Numbered from the stretch's first letter, positions 6,767 to 14,782 are shown. The stretch is 17,413 nt of DNA from Bacillota bacterium (GCA_016293805.1 JAEDDI010000040.1:1-17413); one strand, 5' to 3'. Numbers and translations are program-made. Notes: generated by a model from the letters alone, not told the origin.

Positions 6767-7954
6767 ATGAAAACACTTATAGAACTGTACGATGAGAGAG
6801 CTGTGGAGAATGTGCTCTGACCTGAGACATTTCATCCGGAAACAGTGATATACCTTTATCCTCCGGAGTCAGGTCCCGACAGGAACAGACAGAGGAAGAT
6901 GAGAGAGTATTTCCGGTACAGAGGGATAGATGCCGGAATAATATTTGAAGAGTGTTCGGTCTACAGGGCAGACAGGATTCTGGCGCAGCTTAACAGAATT
7001 TATGACAGGTTTGCGGATATCGCAGTTGATGTTACAGGCGGTACAGATGCCGCTTTGTTCGCTGCCGGAATGTTTTCAGCCGAAAAAGGTGTGCCGGCTT
7101 TTACATACTCGAGAAAAAAGAACAGCTTTTATGATATTTCCGGGGCATCGTTTGCCGACGGAAGAGTGTGTGATATACGATATACGGTGGATGATATCTT
7201 CAGAATGGCGGGCGGACATCTTCGCACAGGAAGAGTGGATAACAGTATACTGTCAGATTACATGGATACTTTTGAGCCTTTCTTTCATGTGTACATGAAG
7301 CACAGAAGAAAATGGACGTCATTTATAACATATGTGCAGAGGATATCAAAAGCGGACTGTGAGGGCCGCTATTCACTGAAGGCAGAAGGAGCATATACCC
7401 AGAAGGGCGATAACGGAGGCAGAGTCAGTGCAGAGCCTGCGCTTCTCAGAGATCTTGAAAGAATCGGATATATACGGAATCTGTATATAGATCCGGATAA
7501 ATATGTCAGTTTCGAATTCAGGGATGAAAACATCAGGGCATGGCTTCGTGATGTCGGAAGCGTCCTCGAACTGTATATCTACAAGATGTGTGTGGACACT
7601 ATGATATTTCAGGACGTGGTGAGCAGTGCTGTTGTCGACTGGGATGACGCCGGCGGAAGGGATTGTGTTTCTAATGAAATAGATGTCGTTGCAACCAGGG
7701 GGATTCTCCCGGTTTTCATATCATGCAAGACTTGTGATGTCAGGACAGAGGCTCTCAATGAACTTGCTGTTCTGAGAGACAGATTCGGCGGCAAGGCGGC
7801 AAAAGCCGTTATAGTCACTGCAGGACTATGCAATTCAGCAGCCAGGCACAGAGCCGCACAGCTTGGAATTGCGGTAATAGACAGAGAAGAACTTTCTGAT
7901 GAATCTGTCAAGAAGCGTCTCAAGGTGATAATGAAGGTGAGAAACAGCATATGA
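6767..7954 (+). pseudogene. CARF-domain/PD-(D/E)xK nuclease (DUF1887, Card1-like) interrupted by TGA at codon 18
   Basis: The reading frame from ATG 6767 encodes MKTLIELYDERAVENVL, then TGA (6818-6820), then PETFHPETVIYLYPP and on to 7954: 395 codons in all. The N-terminal half has the Rossmann-like CARF arrangement, with DVTGGTDAALFAAG (about 88-101) as the ligand-loop signature. A winged-helix-like middle follows, then a nuclease-like domain with E268 in LELYIYK, D306 in NEIDVV, and ISCKT with K321. Such proteins are CRISPR type III ancillary nucleases activated by cyclic oligoadenylate. Codon 18 was probably Gly (GGA) or similar. Open translation could restart only at GTG 6845 (369 aa, losing the first CARF strand), whose ribosome site is poor. 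It may be a nonsense-mutated gene, a readthrough product or a sequencing error. TGA is an ordinary stop in neighbouring genes. Confidence 0.75.
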
Positions 7955-7981
7955 GACAGAAAATATATGGTAAGGGTAAAT

Positions 7982-10324
7982 ATGAAATTAGATAAACTTG
8001 AGATAGGAAAGAGTGCGGAGATACTGGCCGTGGGAGGCAGCGGTTCACTGAGGCAGCATCTTCTTGATATGGGTATTATTCCGGGTGCAGAGGTTACAGC
8101 AATAAAGCTTGCACCCATGGGAGACCCGATGGAGATACAGGTCCACGGATATGAGCTGACACTAAGACTTGCGGATGCCGCACTGATTGAGATAGAGCCT
8201 GTAAAGGCAAGAAAGAGAAAACATGAATACAGCGAAAGACTTGCGGCTCCTCATCACCCGGGGCTTGGTGAAGAGGGAAGGTTCCACTCTGAAGAGGATG
8301 AGAATCCCCTTCCTGACGGTACGGTTTTAACATACGCGCTTGTCGGTAACCAGAACTGCGGCAAGACGACGCTTTTTAATCAGCTTACAGGATCAAACCA
8401 GCATGTGGGGAATTTCCCGGGTGTTACAGTTGACAGGAAAGACGGAGCGATAAAGGGATTTCCCGATACTCTCGTTACGGACCTTCCCGGAATATATTCC
8501 ATGTCGCCCTACAGCAGCGAGGAAATCGTTTCGAGAAATTTCGTTCTGGAAGAACATCCTGCGGCTATTATAAATATAGTTGATGCGACGAACATCGAGA
8601 GAAATCTTTATCTTACAATGCAGCTGCTTGAGATGGAGATTCCCGTTGTTGTTGCGCTGAATATGATGGATGAGGTTCTGAGCAATCAGGGATATATCGA
8701 TGTAAACCAGATGGAAGAGCTTCTGGGTGTTCCCGTTGTTCCGATTTCTGCCATACGAAACGAGGGTGTGGATGAGCTTGTGAAGCACGCAATACATATA
8801 GCAAGGTATCAGGAATGTCCAAAGATTACCGATTTCTGCGGCAGGGATGACAAGGGCGGAGCGGTTCACAGATGTATCCACAGCGTATACCATCTGTTCG
8901 AGGACCATGCAAGGGAAAACAATATTCCGCTCAGATTTGCAGCAACCAAAGCTATAGAAGGAGATCAGCTCATCATAGATATGCTCGGTCTTGACCGGAA
9001 CGAAAAAGAGATGCTCGATCATATTGTAAAGCAGATGGAGGCAGAGCGGAAACTTGACAGAAGCGCTGCCATAGCGGATATGAGATTTGACTTCATTGAG
9101 AATCTGTGCGAGCAGACAGTTGTTAAGCCGAAGGAAAGCAAAGAGAGAAAAAGAAGTGAGAAGATAGACAGCGTGCTGACAGGAAGATTTACAGCAATTC
9201 CTGCATTTATTCTGATTATGATAGCTGTTTTCTTTCTGACATTCAATGTTATAGGAGGGGGGCTTCAGGTACTTCTTGAAAGAGGAATAGATGCAGCATC
9301 ATCAGCTGTGGGAAATGCCCTTGAGGGGGCAGGAGTAAATCCTGTTATAAGGAGTCTTGTAATAGACGGAATATTCACAGGTGTTGGAAGTGTGCTGAGT
9401 TTTCTTCCGATTATTGTGACGCTTTTCTTTTTCCTTTCCATAATGGAAGACAGCGGATATATTGCAAGAGTTGCATTTGTAATGGATAAACTTCTCAGGA
9501 AGATAGGTCTTTCCGGAAAGAGCATAGTACCGATGCTGATTGGATTTGGATGTACAGTTCCTGCTGTAATGGCGACAAGAACACTTCCAAGCGTCAGGGA
9601 CAGGAAGATGACTATACTCATGACTCCGTTCATGAGCTGCACTGCAAAGCTTCCGATTTATGCGTTCTTTGTAAACGCATTTTTCCCCGGAAAAGGCGGG
9701 CTTATAATGTCGGGCCTGTATCTTCTCGGAATAGTGACAGGAGTTCTTATAGCATTTCTATATAAGGGAACCCTGTTTAAGGGTGAGGCGGTTCCGTTTG
9801 TTATGGAACTTCCAAACTACAGACTGCCGGCTGCAGGAAATGTCGTAAGACTGCTCTGGGAGAAGGCAAAGGATTTCCTTCAGAGGGCTTTTTCAATTAT
9901 TCTGATAGCAACAATAATAGTATGGTTTCTACAGAGTTTTGACATACACTTTAATCTTGCAGCGGATTCAGAGCAGAGCATGCTGGCAGGTCTTGCGGGA
10001 TTAATATCACCGGTTTTTGCACCGCTTGGACTTGGAGACTGGAGAATATGCACCTCCCTTATATCAGGTCTGATAGCGAAGGAAAGTGTTGTTTCAACTC
10101 TCGAGGTGCTGTTTGCAGGTTCACAGGCTGCTCTTTCGACAGTAAGTGTTGTGTCTCTTCTTGTATTCAGCCTGCTTTACACTCCGTGTGTTGCGGCAAT
10201 TGCATCAATAAGGAGAGAACTCGGGGCAAAATGGGCGGGAGCCTGCGCAGTATGGCAGTTTGCTGTGGCATGGATAGTTGCATTTGCAGTTCACGTGATA
10301 GTTTCTTCAGGAGGTATACTATGA
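7982..10324 (+). CDS. feoB: Fused FeoA-FeoB ferrous iron transporter
   Basis: A 780-residue Fe(II) uptake protein with FeoA fused to the N-terminus of FeoB. Residues 1-74 are an SH3-like FeoA domain (MKLDKLEIGKSAEI..LLDMGIIPGAEV). After a charged His-containing linker (75-112) comes the G domain: P-loop GNQNCGKT (122-129), switch T149 in FPGVTVDRK, DLPG (167-170) and NMMD (227-230). The remainder is the membrane permease, with Gate motifs around GFGCTVPAVMATR and a second gate with YTPCVAAIASIRREL near the end. The ATG at 7982 is chosen over ATG 7967 because AAGGG lies just before it and FeoA proteins start this way. It overlaps the next gene by ATGA. Fusion of the two is common in Firmicutes and Bacteroidota. 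Confidence 0.95.
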   Translation: MKLDKLEIGKSAEILAVGGSGSLRQHLLDMGIIPGAEVTAIKLAPMGDPMEIQVHGYELTLRLADAALIEIEPVKARKRKHEYSERLAAPHHPGLGEEGRFHSEEDENPLPDGTVLTYALVGNQNCGKTTLFNQLTGSNQHVGNFPGVTVDRKDGAIKGFPDTLVTDLPGIYSMSPYSSEEIVSRNFVLEEHPAAIINIVDATNIERNLYLTMQLLEMEIPVVVALNMMDEVLSNQGYIDVNQMEELLGVPVVPISAIRNEGVDELVKHAIHIARYQECPKITDFCGRDDKGGAVHRCIHSVYHLFEDHARENNIPLRFAATKAIEGDQLIIDMLGLDRNEKEMLDHIVKQMEAERKLDRSAAIADMRFDFIENLCEQTVVKPKESKERKRSEKIDSVLTGRFTAIPAFILIMIAVFFLTFNVIGGGLQVLLERGIDAASSAVGNALEGAGVNPVIRSLVIDGIFTGVGSVLSFLPIIVTLFFFLSIMEDSGYIARVAFVMDKLLRKIGLSGKSIVPMLIGFGCTVPAVMATRTLPSVRDRKMTILMTPFMSCTAKLPIYAFFVNAFFPGKGGLIMSGLYLLGIVTGVLIAFLYKGTLFKGEAVPFVMELPNYRLPAAGNVVRLLWEKAKDFLQRAFSIILIATIIVWFLQSFDIHFNLAADSEQSMLAGLAGLISPVFAPLGLGDWRICTSLISGLIAKESVVSTLEVLFAGSQAALSTVSVVSLLVFSLLYTPCVAAIASIRRELGAKWAGACAVWQFAVAWIVAFAVHVIVSSGGIL

Positions 10325-10458
10325 ATTTTGCGGATATAATTTGTCTTGCGGCAGTTGCAGCTGCTTTGTTTTTCGCAGTGAGAAATCTTGTCAGACGCAG
10401 GGGAAAAACGTGCGGATGCGGATGTGAAAACTGCAGCAGAAAGAAAGTATGCAAATGA
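10321..10458 (+). CDS. FeoB-associated Cys-rich membrane protein
   Basis: A 45-residue protein: one N-terminal transmembrane helix (about 4-21), a basic stretch RNLVRRRGK, and a C-terminal cysteine cluster TCGCGCENCSRKKVC. This is the pattern of the small FeoB-associated Cys-rich membrane proteins found next to feoB in Firmicutes. The ATG overlaps the feoB stop (ATGA) and has AGGAGG upstream, so translation is coupled. It probably binds metal or a redox partner at the transporter, but its biochemical role is not settled. A hairpin terminator follows. Confidence 0.85.
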   Translation: MNFADIICLAAVAAALFFAVRNLVRRRGKTCGCGCENCSRKKVCK

Positions 10459-10464
10459 ATTATG

Positions 10465-10496
10465 CGGGGAGGATTCTCCCCGTTATCTATATTTTT
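10465..10496 (+). terminator. Terminator after the feo operon
   Basis: CGGGGA/TCCCCG 6-bp stem with a 6-nt loop (10465-10482), followed by TTATCTATATTTTT. Confidence 0.65.
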
Positions 10497-10502
10497 GACA
10501 CA

Positions 10503-10532
10503 TTTTCAGAAAAAAAGAATCTAGGATATTAT
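10503..10532 (+). promoter_or_regulatory. Candidate promoter of the two-component system
   Basis: TTTTCA (10503-10508), 18-nt spacer, TATTAT (10527-10532). A perfect TTGACA at 10495-10500 lies too far upstream for this -10. It belongs to TGACACATT, which recurs at 12647. Confidence 0.35.
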
Positions 10533-10536
10533 GGGT

Positions 10537-10555
10537 GTATGAAGTAAAATCATAC
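10537..10555. promoter_or_regulatory. Inverted repeat before the histidine kinase gene
   Basis: GTATGA (10537-10542), 7 nt, TCATAC (10550-10555), directly before the ribosome site. It is a possible operator or a small 5'-UTR hairpin. Confidence 0.3.
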
Positions 10556-10568
10556 TGAGGTGAAGATA

Positions 10569-11879
10569 ATGATAAAAATGGAAATTGCACTCTTTCTTGT
10601 GATTTCATTCCTTGCGGGAATGTACTTCAGTGCCGAGAGAAAGAAAACCGAACTCCACAGGGTATTTGGAATACTCCTTGTAGCGGTGATGGTGAATCTT
10701 GTTTTTGACGGGATTACGGTATATACAGTAAACCGACTCGACGAAGTTCCTCTTGTGCTTAACAATCTGGTTCACAGAGTGTTTATAAGTTCTCTTGTTT
10801 TCATAACATTTCTGTTCTACCAGTATATCGCGGTGCTTGTTGAAGAGGAAACGGGGAAAAGACGGTTTATGGATCTTACGGCAAGGATCTTCCTTGCGGC
10901 TGCTCTGCTTGGAACGGTTTTTCTTCCTGTTGTGTATATTGAAACACCGGAAGGAAACTACTCCATGGGACTGTTTGCAAGAGTATGCTATGTGGCTGTA
11001 TCATTTTATCTTATTCTGTGCGGCGGTGTGCTTTTCGGAAACTGGAAGAATCTCAACAGAAAGAAAAAGACTGCAATTGCCGCAGCTCTCTTTATAGAGT
11101 TTATTGTCGCTGTCCTGCAGGGACTTCATCCTACATGGCTGATAAGCGGGATGGGAATAACTCTTATGACGCTTGCATTTTATCTTACACTTGAGAATCC
11201 TGACATACTCAGGGCGGAAATTGTGGAGCAGAAGATGGGAATGAGATATCTGAAAAGTCAGGTGAATCCGCATTTTCTGTACAATACTATTGGAACAATC
11301 AAAATCAAGGCACAGCTTAACGGTGATGATGAAGTGGCTCAGCTGCTCAGACATCTGACTGATTTCTTCAGACTCAGTGTCAAAATAGACAGACAGATGG
11401 TAACGCTTGACGATGAGGTGGAACTCGCCAGCGCATATATGGAGCTTATGGCTGCAAGATATCCTTCGATAAGGTGTGATATAGATGTGAATCCTGATCT
11501 GGGAATGACGGAGGTTCCCAATTTTATCCTGCAGCCTGTAGTTGAAAACAGCTTCATGCATGGTCTTAAGAACGTGGGGTATGCAGGAGAAGTTGTAATT
11601 ACTGCAGACTATTCTGTAAGAAATCCGGGATTCATGGAGATATCTGTCAGGGATACAGGTGCCGGATTTGCAGAGGGGAAAAAACAGATTATTGATGAAA
11701 TGCTCGAAAACTATGCCGAACATGATTTTGATCTTTCCGGCAATAGTATAGGAATACTTAATGTGCAGAAGAGGATAAAACTGCTCTGTGGCAAAAAAGC
11801 AGGGCTTTCATACAGAGAAAACGAAGACGGAGGAGTAACCGCTACAATACTTCTTCCGATTGAAAGGAAAGAATTATGA
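10569..11879 (+). CDS. LytS/YesM-type sensor histidine kinase
   Basis: A 436-residue membrane histidine kinase. The N-terminus is purely membrane-embedded, with hydrophobic segments at about 5-20, 33-50, 70-90, 106-124, 138-157, 168-184 and 192-208, and no large extracellular domain. A short linker leads to the His_kinase domain: QVNPHFLYN (231-239) with H235 as the phospho-acceptor. The ATPase N box is LQPVVENSFMHG (321-332) and the G boxes are DTGAGF (362-367) and GIL (395-397). ATG 10569 is chosen over GTG 10560 because GAGGTGA, the ribosome site, covers that GTG. It overlaps the response regulator gene by ATGA. The seven-helix sensor suggests perception of a membrane-located or hydrophobic cue. 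Confidence 0.9.
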   Translation: MIKMEIALFLVISFLAGMYFSAERKKTELHRVFGILLVAVMVNLVFDGITVYTVNRLDEVPLVLNNLVHRVFISSLVFITFLFYQYIAVLVEEETGKRRFMDLTARIFLAAALLGTVFLPVVYIETPEGNYSMGLFARVCYVAVSFYLILCGGVLFGNWKNLNRKKKTAIAAALFIEFIVAVLQGLHPTWLISGMGITLMTLAFYLTLENPDILRAEIVEQKMGMRYLKSQVNPHFLYNTIGTIKIKAQLNGDDEVAQLLRHLTDFFRLSVKIDRQMVTLDDEVELASAYMELMAARYPSIRCDIDVNPDLGMTEVPNFILQPVVENSFMHGLKNVGYAGEVVITADYSVRNPGFMEISVRDTGAGFAEGKKQIIDEMLENYAEHDFDLSGNSIGILNVQKRIKLLCGKKAGLSYRENEDGGVTATILLPIERKEL

Positions 11880-12616
11880 GAAAACTCAGAGTACTGCTTG
11901 TTGATGATGAGATTATAATCAGAGAAGGTTTCAAGAGACTTTTTGACTGGGAGGCTCACGACCTTGAGGTGATAGGCGAGGCGGCAGACGGGATGGAAGC
12001 CATGACAAAGATAGACGATCTTGTTCCGGACATAGTCATAATGGACATCAACATCCCTATAATGAACGGTCTTAAGGTTATTCAGATGGCAAGGATCAAA
12101 CACCCTTCGATGGGCTTTATAATAGTGTCGGGGTATGATGATTTTTCATACTGCAGAGAGGCACTCAGGCTTCAGATTACAGACTATATTCTCAAGCCTG
12201 TGGATTATGAGGAGTTTGGTGCATGTATAGACAGGCTGAGGATAGGAATGTATGAGAATAGCGCTGCAGACAGAAAGGATTATACCGAAAGACCTATTAC
12301 CGGAATAACAAGATACCTGCAGAATCATCTTGAAGAGGATATAAGTCTTTCTCTTCTGGCAGATGAATTTCACCTGAATGCACAGTACATAAGCCAGCTG
12401 TTTAAAAGTGAGATAGGCGTTGGATTTCTTACATATCTTACTAATATAAGGATGGAGAACGCTAGAAAACTGCTTGTATCGACATCACTTTCCATAGGAG
12501 AGATTTCATCAAGATGCGGATACGCAGATTACCGTGTTTTCACTAAGGCGTTCAAGAAAAATGAAGGAATAACTCCATCACAGTACCGCAGGGATTTTCT
12601 GGAAAGTGATATATGA
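11876..12616 (+). CDS. Response regulator with AraC-type DNA-binding domain (YesN-like)
   Basis: A 246-residue response regulator. The receiver domain (3-120) has the acidic pair D10/D11, phospho-acceptor D57 in IVIMDINIP, S85 and K107 in YILKPVD. The C-terminal AraC/XylS domain (about 143-243) has both helix-turn-helix units: LSLLADEFHLNAQYISQLFK and IGEISSRCGYADYRVFTKAFKKNEGITPSQYRR. The normal YesN linker is very short here, so this is a compact version. The start ATG overlaps the kinase stop and has AAAGGA upstream; the two are clearly one signalling pair. Targets are unknown. The nearest candidate is the CmpB-family gene downstream, which shares TGACACATT in its upstream region with the kinase gene. 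Confidence 0.92.
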   Translation: MRKLRVLLVDDEIIIREGFKRLFDWEAHDLEVIGEAADGMEAMTKIDDLVPDIVIMDINIPIMNGLKVIQMARIKHPSMGFIIVSGYDDFSYCREALRLQITDYILKPVDYEEFGACIDRLRIGMYENSAADRKDYTERPITGITRYLQNHLEEDISLSLLADEFHLNAQYISQLFKSEIGVGFLTYLTNIRMENARKLLVSTSLSIGEISSRCGYADYRVFTKAFKKNEGITPSQYRRDFLESDI

Positions 12617-12640
12617 GGCACACGATGTGTGTCTTTTCTA
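12617..12640 (+). terminator. Terminator after the response regulator
   Basis: GGCACAC (12617-12623), loop GAT, GTGTGTC (12627-12633), then TTTTCTA. It starts directly after the stop codon. The stem has one G-T pair. Confidence 0.65.
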
Positions 12641-12646
12641 TTTATA

Positions 12647-12665
12647 TGACACATTATGCTATAAT
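12647..12665 (+). promoter_or_regulatory. Upstream region of the CmpB-family gene: TATAAT with TGACACATT
   Basis: A perfect TATAAT (12660-12665) without a good -35 box is preceded by TGACACATT (12647-12655). The same nine bases occur at 10496-10504 before the kinase gene. A -10 lacking a -35 and a motif in its place is what an activator-dependent promoter looks like; this is an inference. Confidence 0.35.
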
Positions 12666-12726
12666 CCGGCAGTATTTGATACCTTCCCTCTGATGTAGAA
12701 TATGAGTATAAAAGGGGGAATTAAAT

Positions 12727-13266
12727 ATGGAAATGGTACTGGGAAGGATTAATGCTGAAAAACTCAGCTATGTGTTTGTGATTTTTCTTGCAGGATGCGT
12801 TATAGGCTGGGTATACGAAGAAATCTTCTATCTTTTTGCTGAGGGAGCACTTCAGAACAGAGGAGTTCTTTACGGTCCGTGGCTTCCGATCTACGGAACA
12901 GGAGCCGTGCTGATGTATTTCTTTAAGGGTATTAAGAAAAATCCTTTTCTACTCTTTCTGTCGTGTGCATGTATAGCCGGGATAGTTGAATATTCAATAG
13001 GATTTGCAGGTATTGAGTATTTCGGGATGAGATTATGGGATTACAGAGATCTGTTCATGAATGTGGATGGAATCATCTGTTTGAGAAGTGTTGTGAGCTT
13101 TGGCCTTATGGGTGTAATATTCCACTACCTTGCAGAACCGGCAATAGAAAAGATATATCTTGGGCTTGACAGAACTAAGGTTAATCACATCCTTGCGGCG
13201 ACTTTAGTAATATTTGCAGCCGATATTGTTCTGAGCATTTTTTTCAGAACACCGATAACGTATTAG
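12727..13266 (+). CDS. CmpB-family (putative ABC-transporter type IV) membrane protein
   Basis: A 179-residue polytopic membrane protein of the CmpB/ABC_trans_CmpB family (formerly DUF1113). Diagnostic pieces are GWVYEEIFY (27-35), RGVLYGPWLPIYGTGAV (45-61), the EYSIG segment, and LWDYRDLFMNVDGIICL. The last corresponds to the family's WDYSxxxxNxxGRICL, but with D in place of R. About five hydrophobic segments are seen. The start is ATG 12727 behind AAGGGGGAAT. Despite the family name, evidence for ABC transport is thin; members are mostly uncharacterised. It is followed by a micro-ORF and the DUF362-ferredoxin gene with short spacing, so it may be in one transcript with them. Confidence 0.85.
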   Translation: MEMVLGRINAEKLSYVFVIFLAGCVIGWVYEEIFYLFAEGALQNRGVLYGPWLPIYGTGAVLMYFFKGIKKNPFLLFLSCACIAGIVEYSIGFAGIEYFGMRLWDYRDLFMNVDGIICLRSVVSFGLMGVIFHYLAEPAIEKIYLGLDRTKVNHILAATLVIFAADIVLSIFFRTPITY

Positions 13267-13278
13267 GGAGGCTGTGGT

Positions 13279-13347
13279 ATGATATTAATTGTGACAGCTG
13301 TTTTAGGCACAGCAGCATGGCTGAAGAACATTAAAAAGGGTGGATAA
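13279..13347 (+). CDS. 22-residue membrane microprotein (candidate)
   Basis: A short frame MILIVTAVLGTAAWL followed by KNIKKGG. It has about 15 hydrophobic residues and then a basic tail, the composition of a single-pass membrane peptide with a cytoplasmic C-terminus. GGGAGG lies about 8 nt before its ATG. It begins 12 nt after the CmpB-family stop and ends 3 nt before the DUF362 start, filling the gap exactly, which favours a real translated frame. No family is recognised. It could regulate the neighbouring membrane protein, as other small membrane peptides do, but this is speculation. Confidence 0.5.
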   Translation: MILIVTAVLGTAAWLKNIKKGG

Positions 13348-13350
13348 GAT

Positions 13351-14502
13351 ATGACAGACAAAGTGAGAGTTGCTGCAGTATTCTGTGACAGCTATGATGA
13401 GGAAACGGTATATTCTGCATTGAAAGAGGGAATAGATTCGCTTGGCGGAATAGGAAGATTTGTATCCAGGGATGAAAACATTCTGGTTAAACCGAATTTT
13501 CTCTCTGCGTCGGATCCGGATAAGGCAGTAATTACTCACCCCTCGGTTATCAAAGGGATGCTGAGGATACTTTCAGAGGAAGGTTATCCGATGGTATGCT
13601 GTGGAGATTCACCAGGTCACGGAAGCCCTCATGCGGCGCTCAGTCAGGCCGGGCTTTCGGACATCGCATCTGAATATGGCGTATATGAAGCTGATATGTC
13701 AACAGAGGTCAGTTGTAATTTTGAAGAGGGGCTTACGGCCGATCACTTCTACTTCACTAAGGCGGCCTTTGAGGCTGATGCAGTGATAAATCTGTGCAAG
13801 ATGAAGACTCACGCACTTGAGAGGATTACAGGTGCAGTAAAGAATGTATATGGTCTGATATGCGGATACAGGAAAGCGCAGGGGCATGTGAAATATCCAA
13901 ACGACAATATGTTTGCAAGGATGCTGTGCGATATTCACAGGGCGAGAAATATATGTCTTAATGTAATGGATGGAATCGTCGCGATGGAGGGGAACGGACC
14001 CGGTTCGGGCACACCTGCGGCGATGAACATCCTGCTCATTTCACAGGACCCTGTTGCTGTTGATGCTGTATTCTGCCGTCTTGTAAACCTTGATCCTGAG
14101 CTCGTTCCGACAAATGTTCAGGGGAAGGTCATGGGGATTGGAACATATGACGATGATGAGATTGAGATCGTGTCGGGCGGTGAAATAGTATCTTTGGACA
14201 GGCTCTGCCTTAAGTTTGGCAATGCGGGATTTGATGTTGACAGAACAGGGAGAAAAAAGACTTTTCTGTCTGAGTTTTCAAGGTTTATGACTGGTCTTGC
14301 GCGAAAACCGTATATTGATAAGAAAAAATGTATCGGCTGCGGTATATGTGAGAGTCACTGTCCGCTGCCGGAGAAGGCGATTGTATTTAAAAACGGCAGG
14401 GGGAAAGCTCCGTCGTATGACTACAGCAGATGTATAAGATGTTACTGCTGTCAGGAGATGTGTCCTGAGAAGGCGATTAAAGTGAGAGGTAGACATGATT
14501 GA
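13351..14502 (+). CDS. DUF362 protein with C-terminal 2x[4Fe-4S] ferredoxin domain
   Basis: A 383-residue cytoplasmic iron-sulfur protein. The DUF362 domain spans about 5-285, with ILVKPNF (44-50), the Cys-containing VCCGDSPGH (82-90), INLCKMKTHALERITGAVKNVYG and SQDPVAVDAVF. The C-terminal ferredoxin part has two clusters: CIGCGICESHCP (327-338) and CIRCYCCQEMCP (361-372). In the second, an additional Cys (C366) sits in the loop. DUF362-ferredoxin proteins are frequent in anaerobes and of unproven function; electron transfer is the obvious inference. The start is ATG 13351 behind AAGGGTGG. It overlaps the next gene by 8 nt. Confidence 0.9.
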   Translation: MTDKVRVAAVFCDSYDEETVYSALKEGIDSLGGIGRFVSRDENILVKPNFLSASDPDKAVITHPSVIKGMLRILSEEGYPMVCCGDSPGHGSPHAALSQAGLSDIASEYGVYEADMSTEVSCNFEEGLTADHFYFTKAAFEADAVINLCKMKTHALERITGAVKNVYGLICGYRKAQGHVKYPNDNMFARMLCDIHRARNICLNVMDGIVAMEGNGPGSGTPAAMNILLISQDPVAVDAVFCRLVNLDPELVPTNVQGKVMGIGTYDDDEIEIVSGGEIVSLDRLCLKFGNAGFDVDRTGRKKTFLSEFSRFMTGLARKPYIDKKKCIGCGICESHCPLPEKAIVFKNGRGKAPSYDYSRCIRCYCCQEMCPEKAIKVRGRHD

Positions 14503-14767
14503 TTTTGTAATAGCGGCACTTCCGTTTGTCATTGGAGGTATTGCATTGGCATTTACTGCAGCATATGCAAAGGATTTTGAGAAATGGAATGTATCCGAAA
14601 GAAAGAAATTTGAAAAATCTATTGCGGCCGGTATGGTTCTGGGACTTGGTGCAGGAGCCGGAATATCTGTTGTTTTACCTGCGGAAAATGTGGTGTCGGC
14701 TGTGCTCATAGGTGCCCTGTGCGGTATGGCGGCAGGATCTGCTGCAGGAAGCAGAAAGCAAAAATAA
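14495..14767 (+). CDS. Small glycine-rich membrane protein (unrecognised)
   Basis: A 90-residue protein with three hydrophobic stretches (about 4-24, 43-61 and 67-85) and a charged segment between the first two (AKDFEKWNVSERKKFEKS). The second helix reads AAGMVLGLGAGAGISVV, rich in GxxxG-like spacing that favours helix packing. The start is ATG 14495 inside the end of the DUF362 gene, with GAGAGG 6 nt upstream, so translation is coupled. The family is not recognised. It is the last gene before a strong terminator and before the compositionally different right-hand region. Confidence 0.7.
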   Translation: MIDFVIAALPFVIGGIALAFTAAYAKDFEKWNVSERKKFEKSIAAGMVLGLGAGAGISVVLPAENVVSAVLIGALCGMAAGSAAGSRKQK

Positions 14768-14782
14768 TGAAATACTATGGTT

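Noticed and set aside
5822..6835. Long minus-strand open frame of 337 codons opposite the membrane protein
   Set aside because: It is the antisense shadow of a hydrophobic coding gene, has no good ribosome site, shows no recognisable motif, and the plus-strand gene has promoter, ribosome site and topology.
6815..6875. Possible selenocysteine insertion at the TGA of the CARF-nuclease gene
   Set aside because: No stable bacterial SECIS-like stem-loop is seen at the right distance; only a weak CCTGA/TCAGG pairing over a long loop. The site is near the N-terminus, away from any redox motif.
8393..9022. Minus-strand open frame of 209 codons within feoB
   Set aside because: It lies opposite the FeoB G domain with all GTPase motifs intact and has no ribosome site.
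11001..11723. Minus-strand open frame of 240 codons within the histidine kinase gene
   Set aside because: The plus strand carries clear kinase H, N and G boxes; the minus frame is Cys/His/Ser-rich without pattern, as is usual for shadows.
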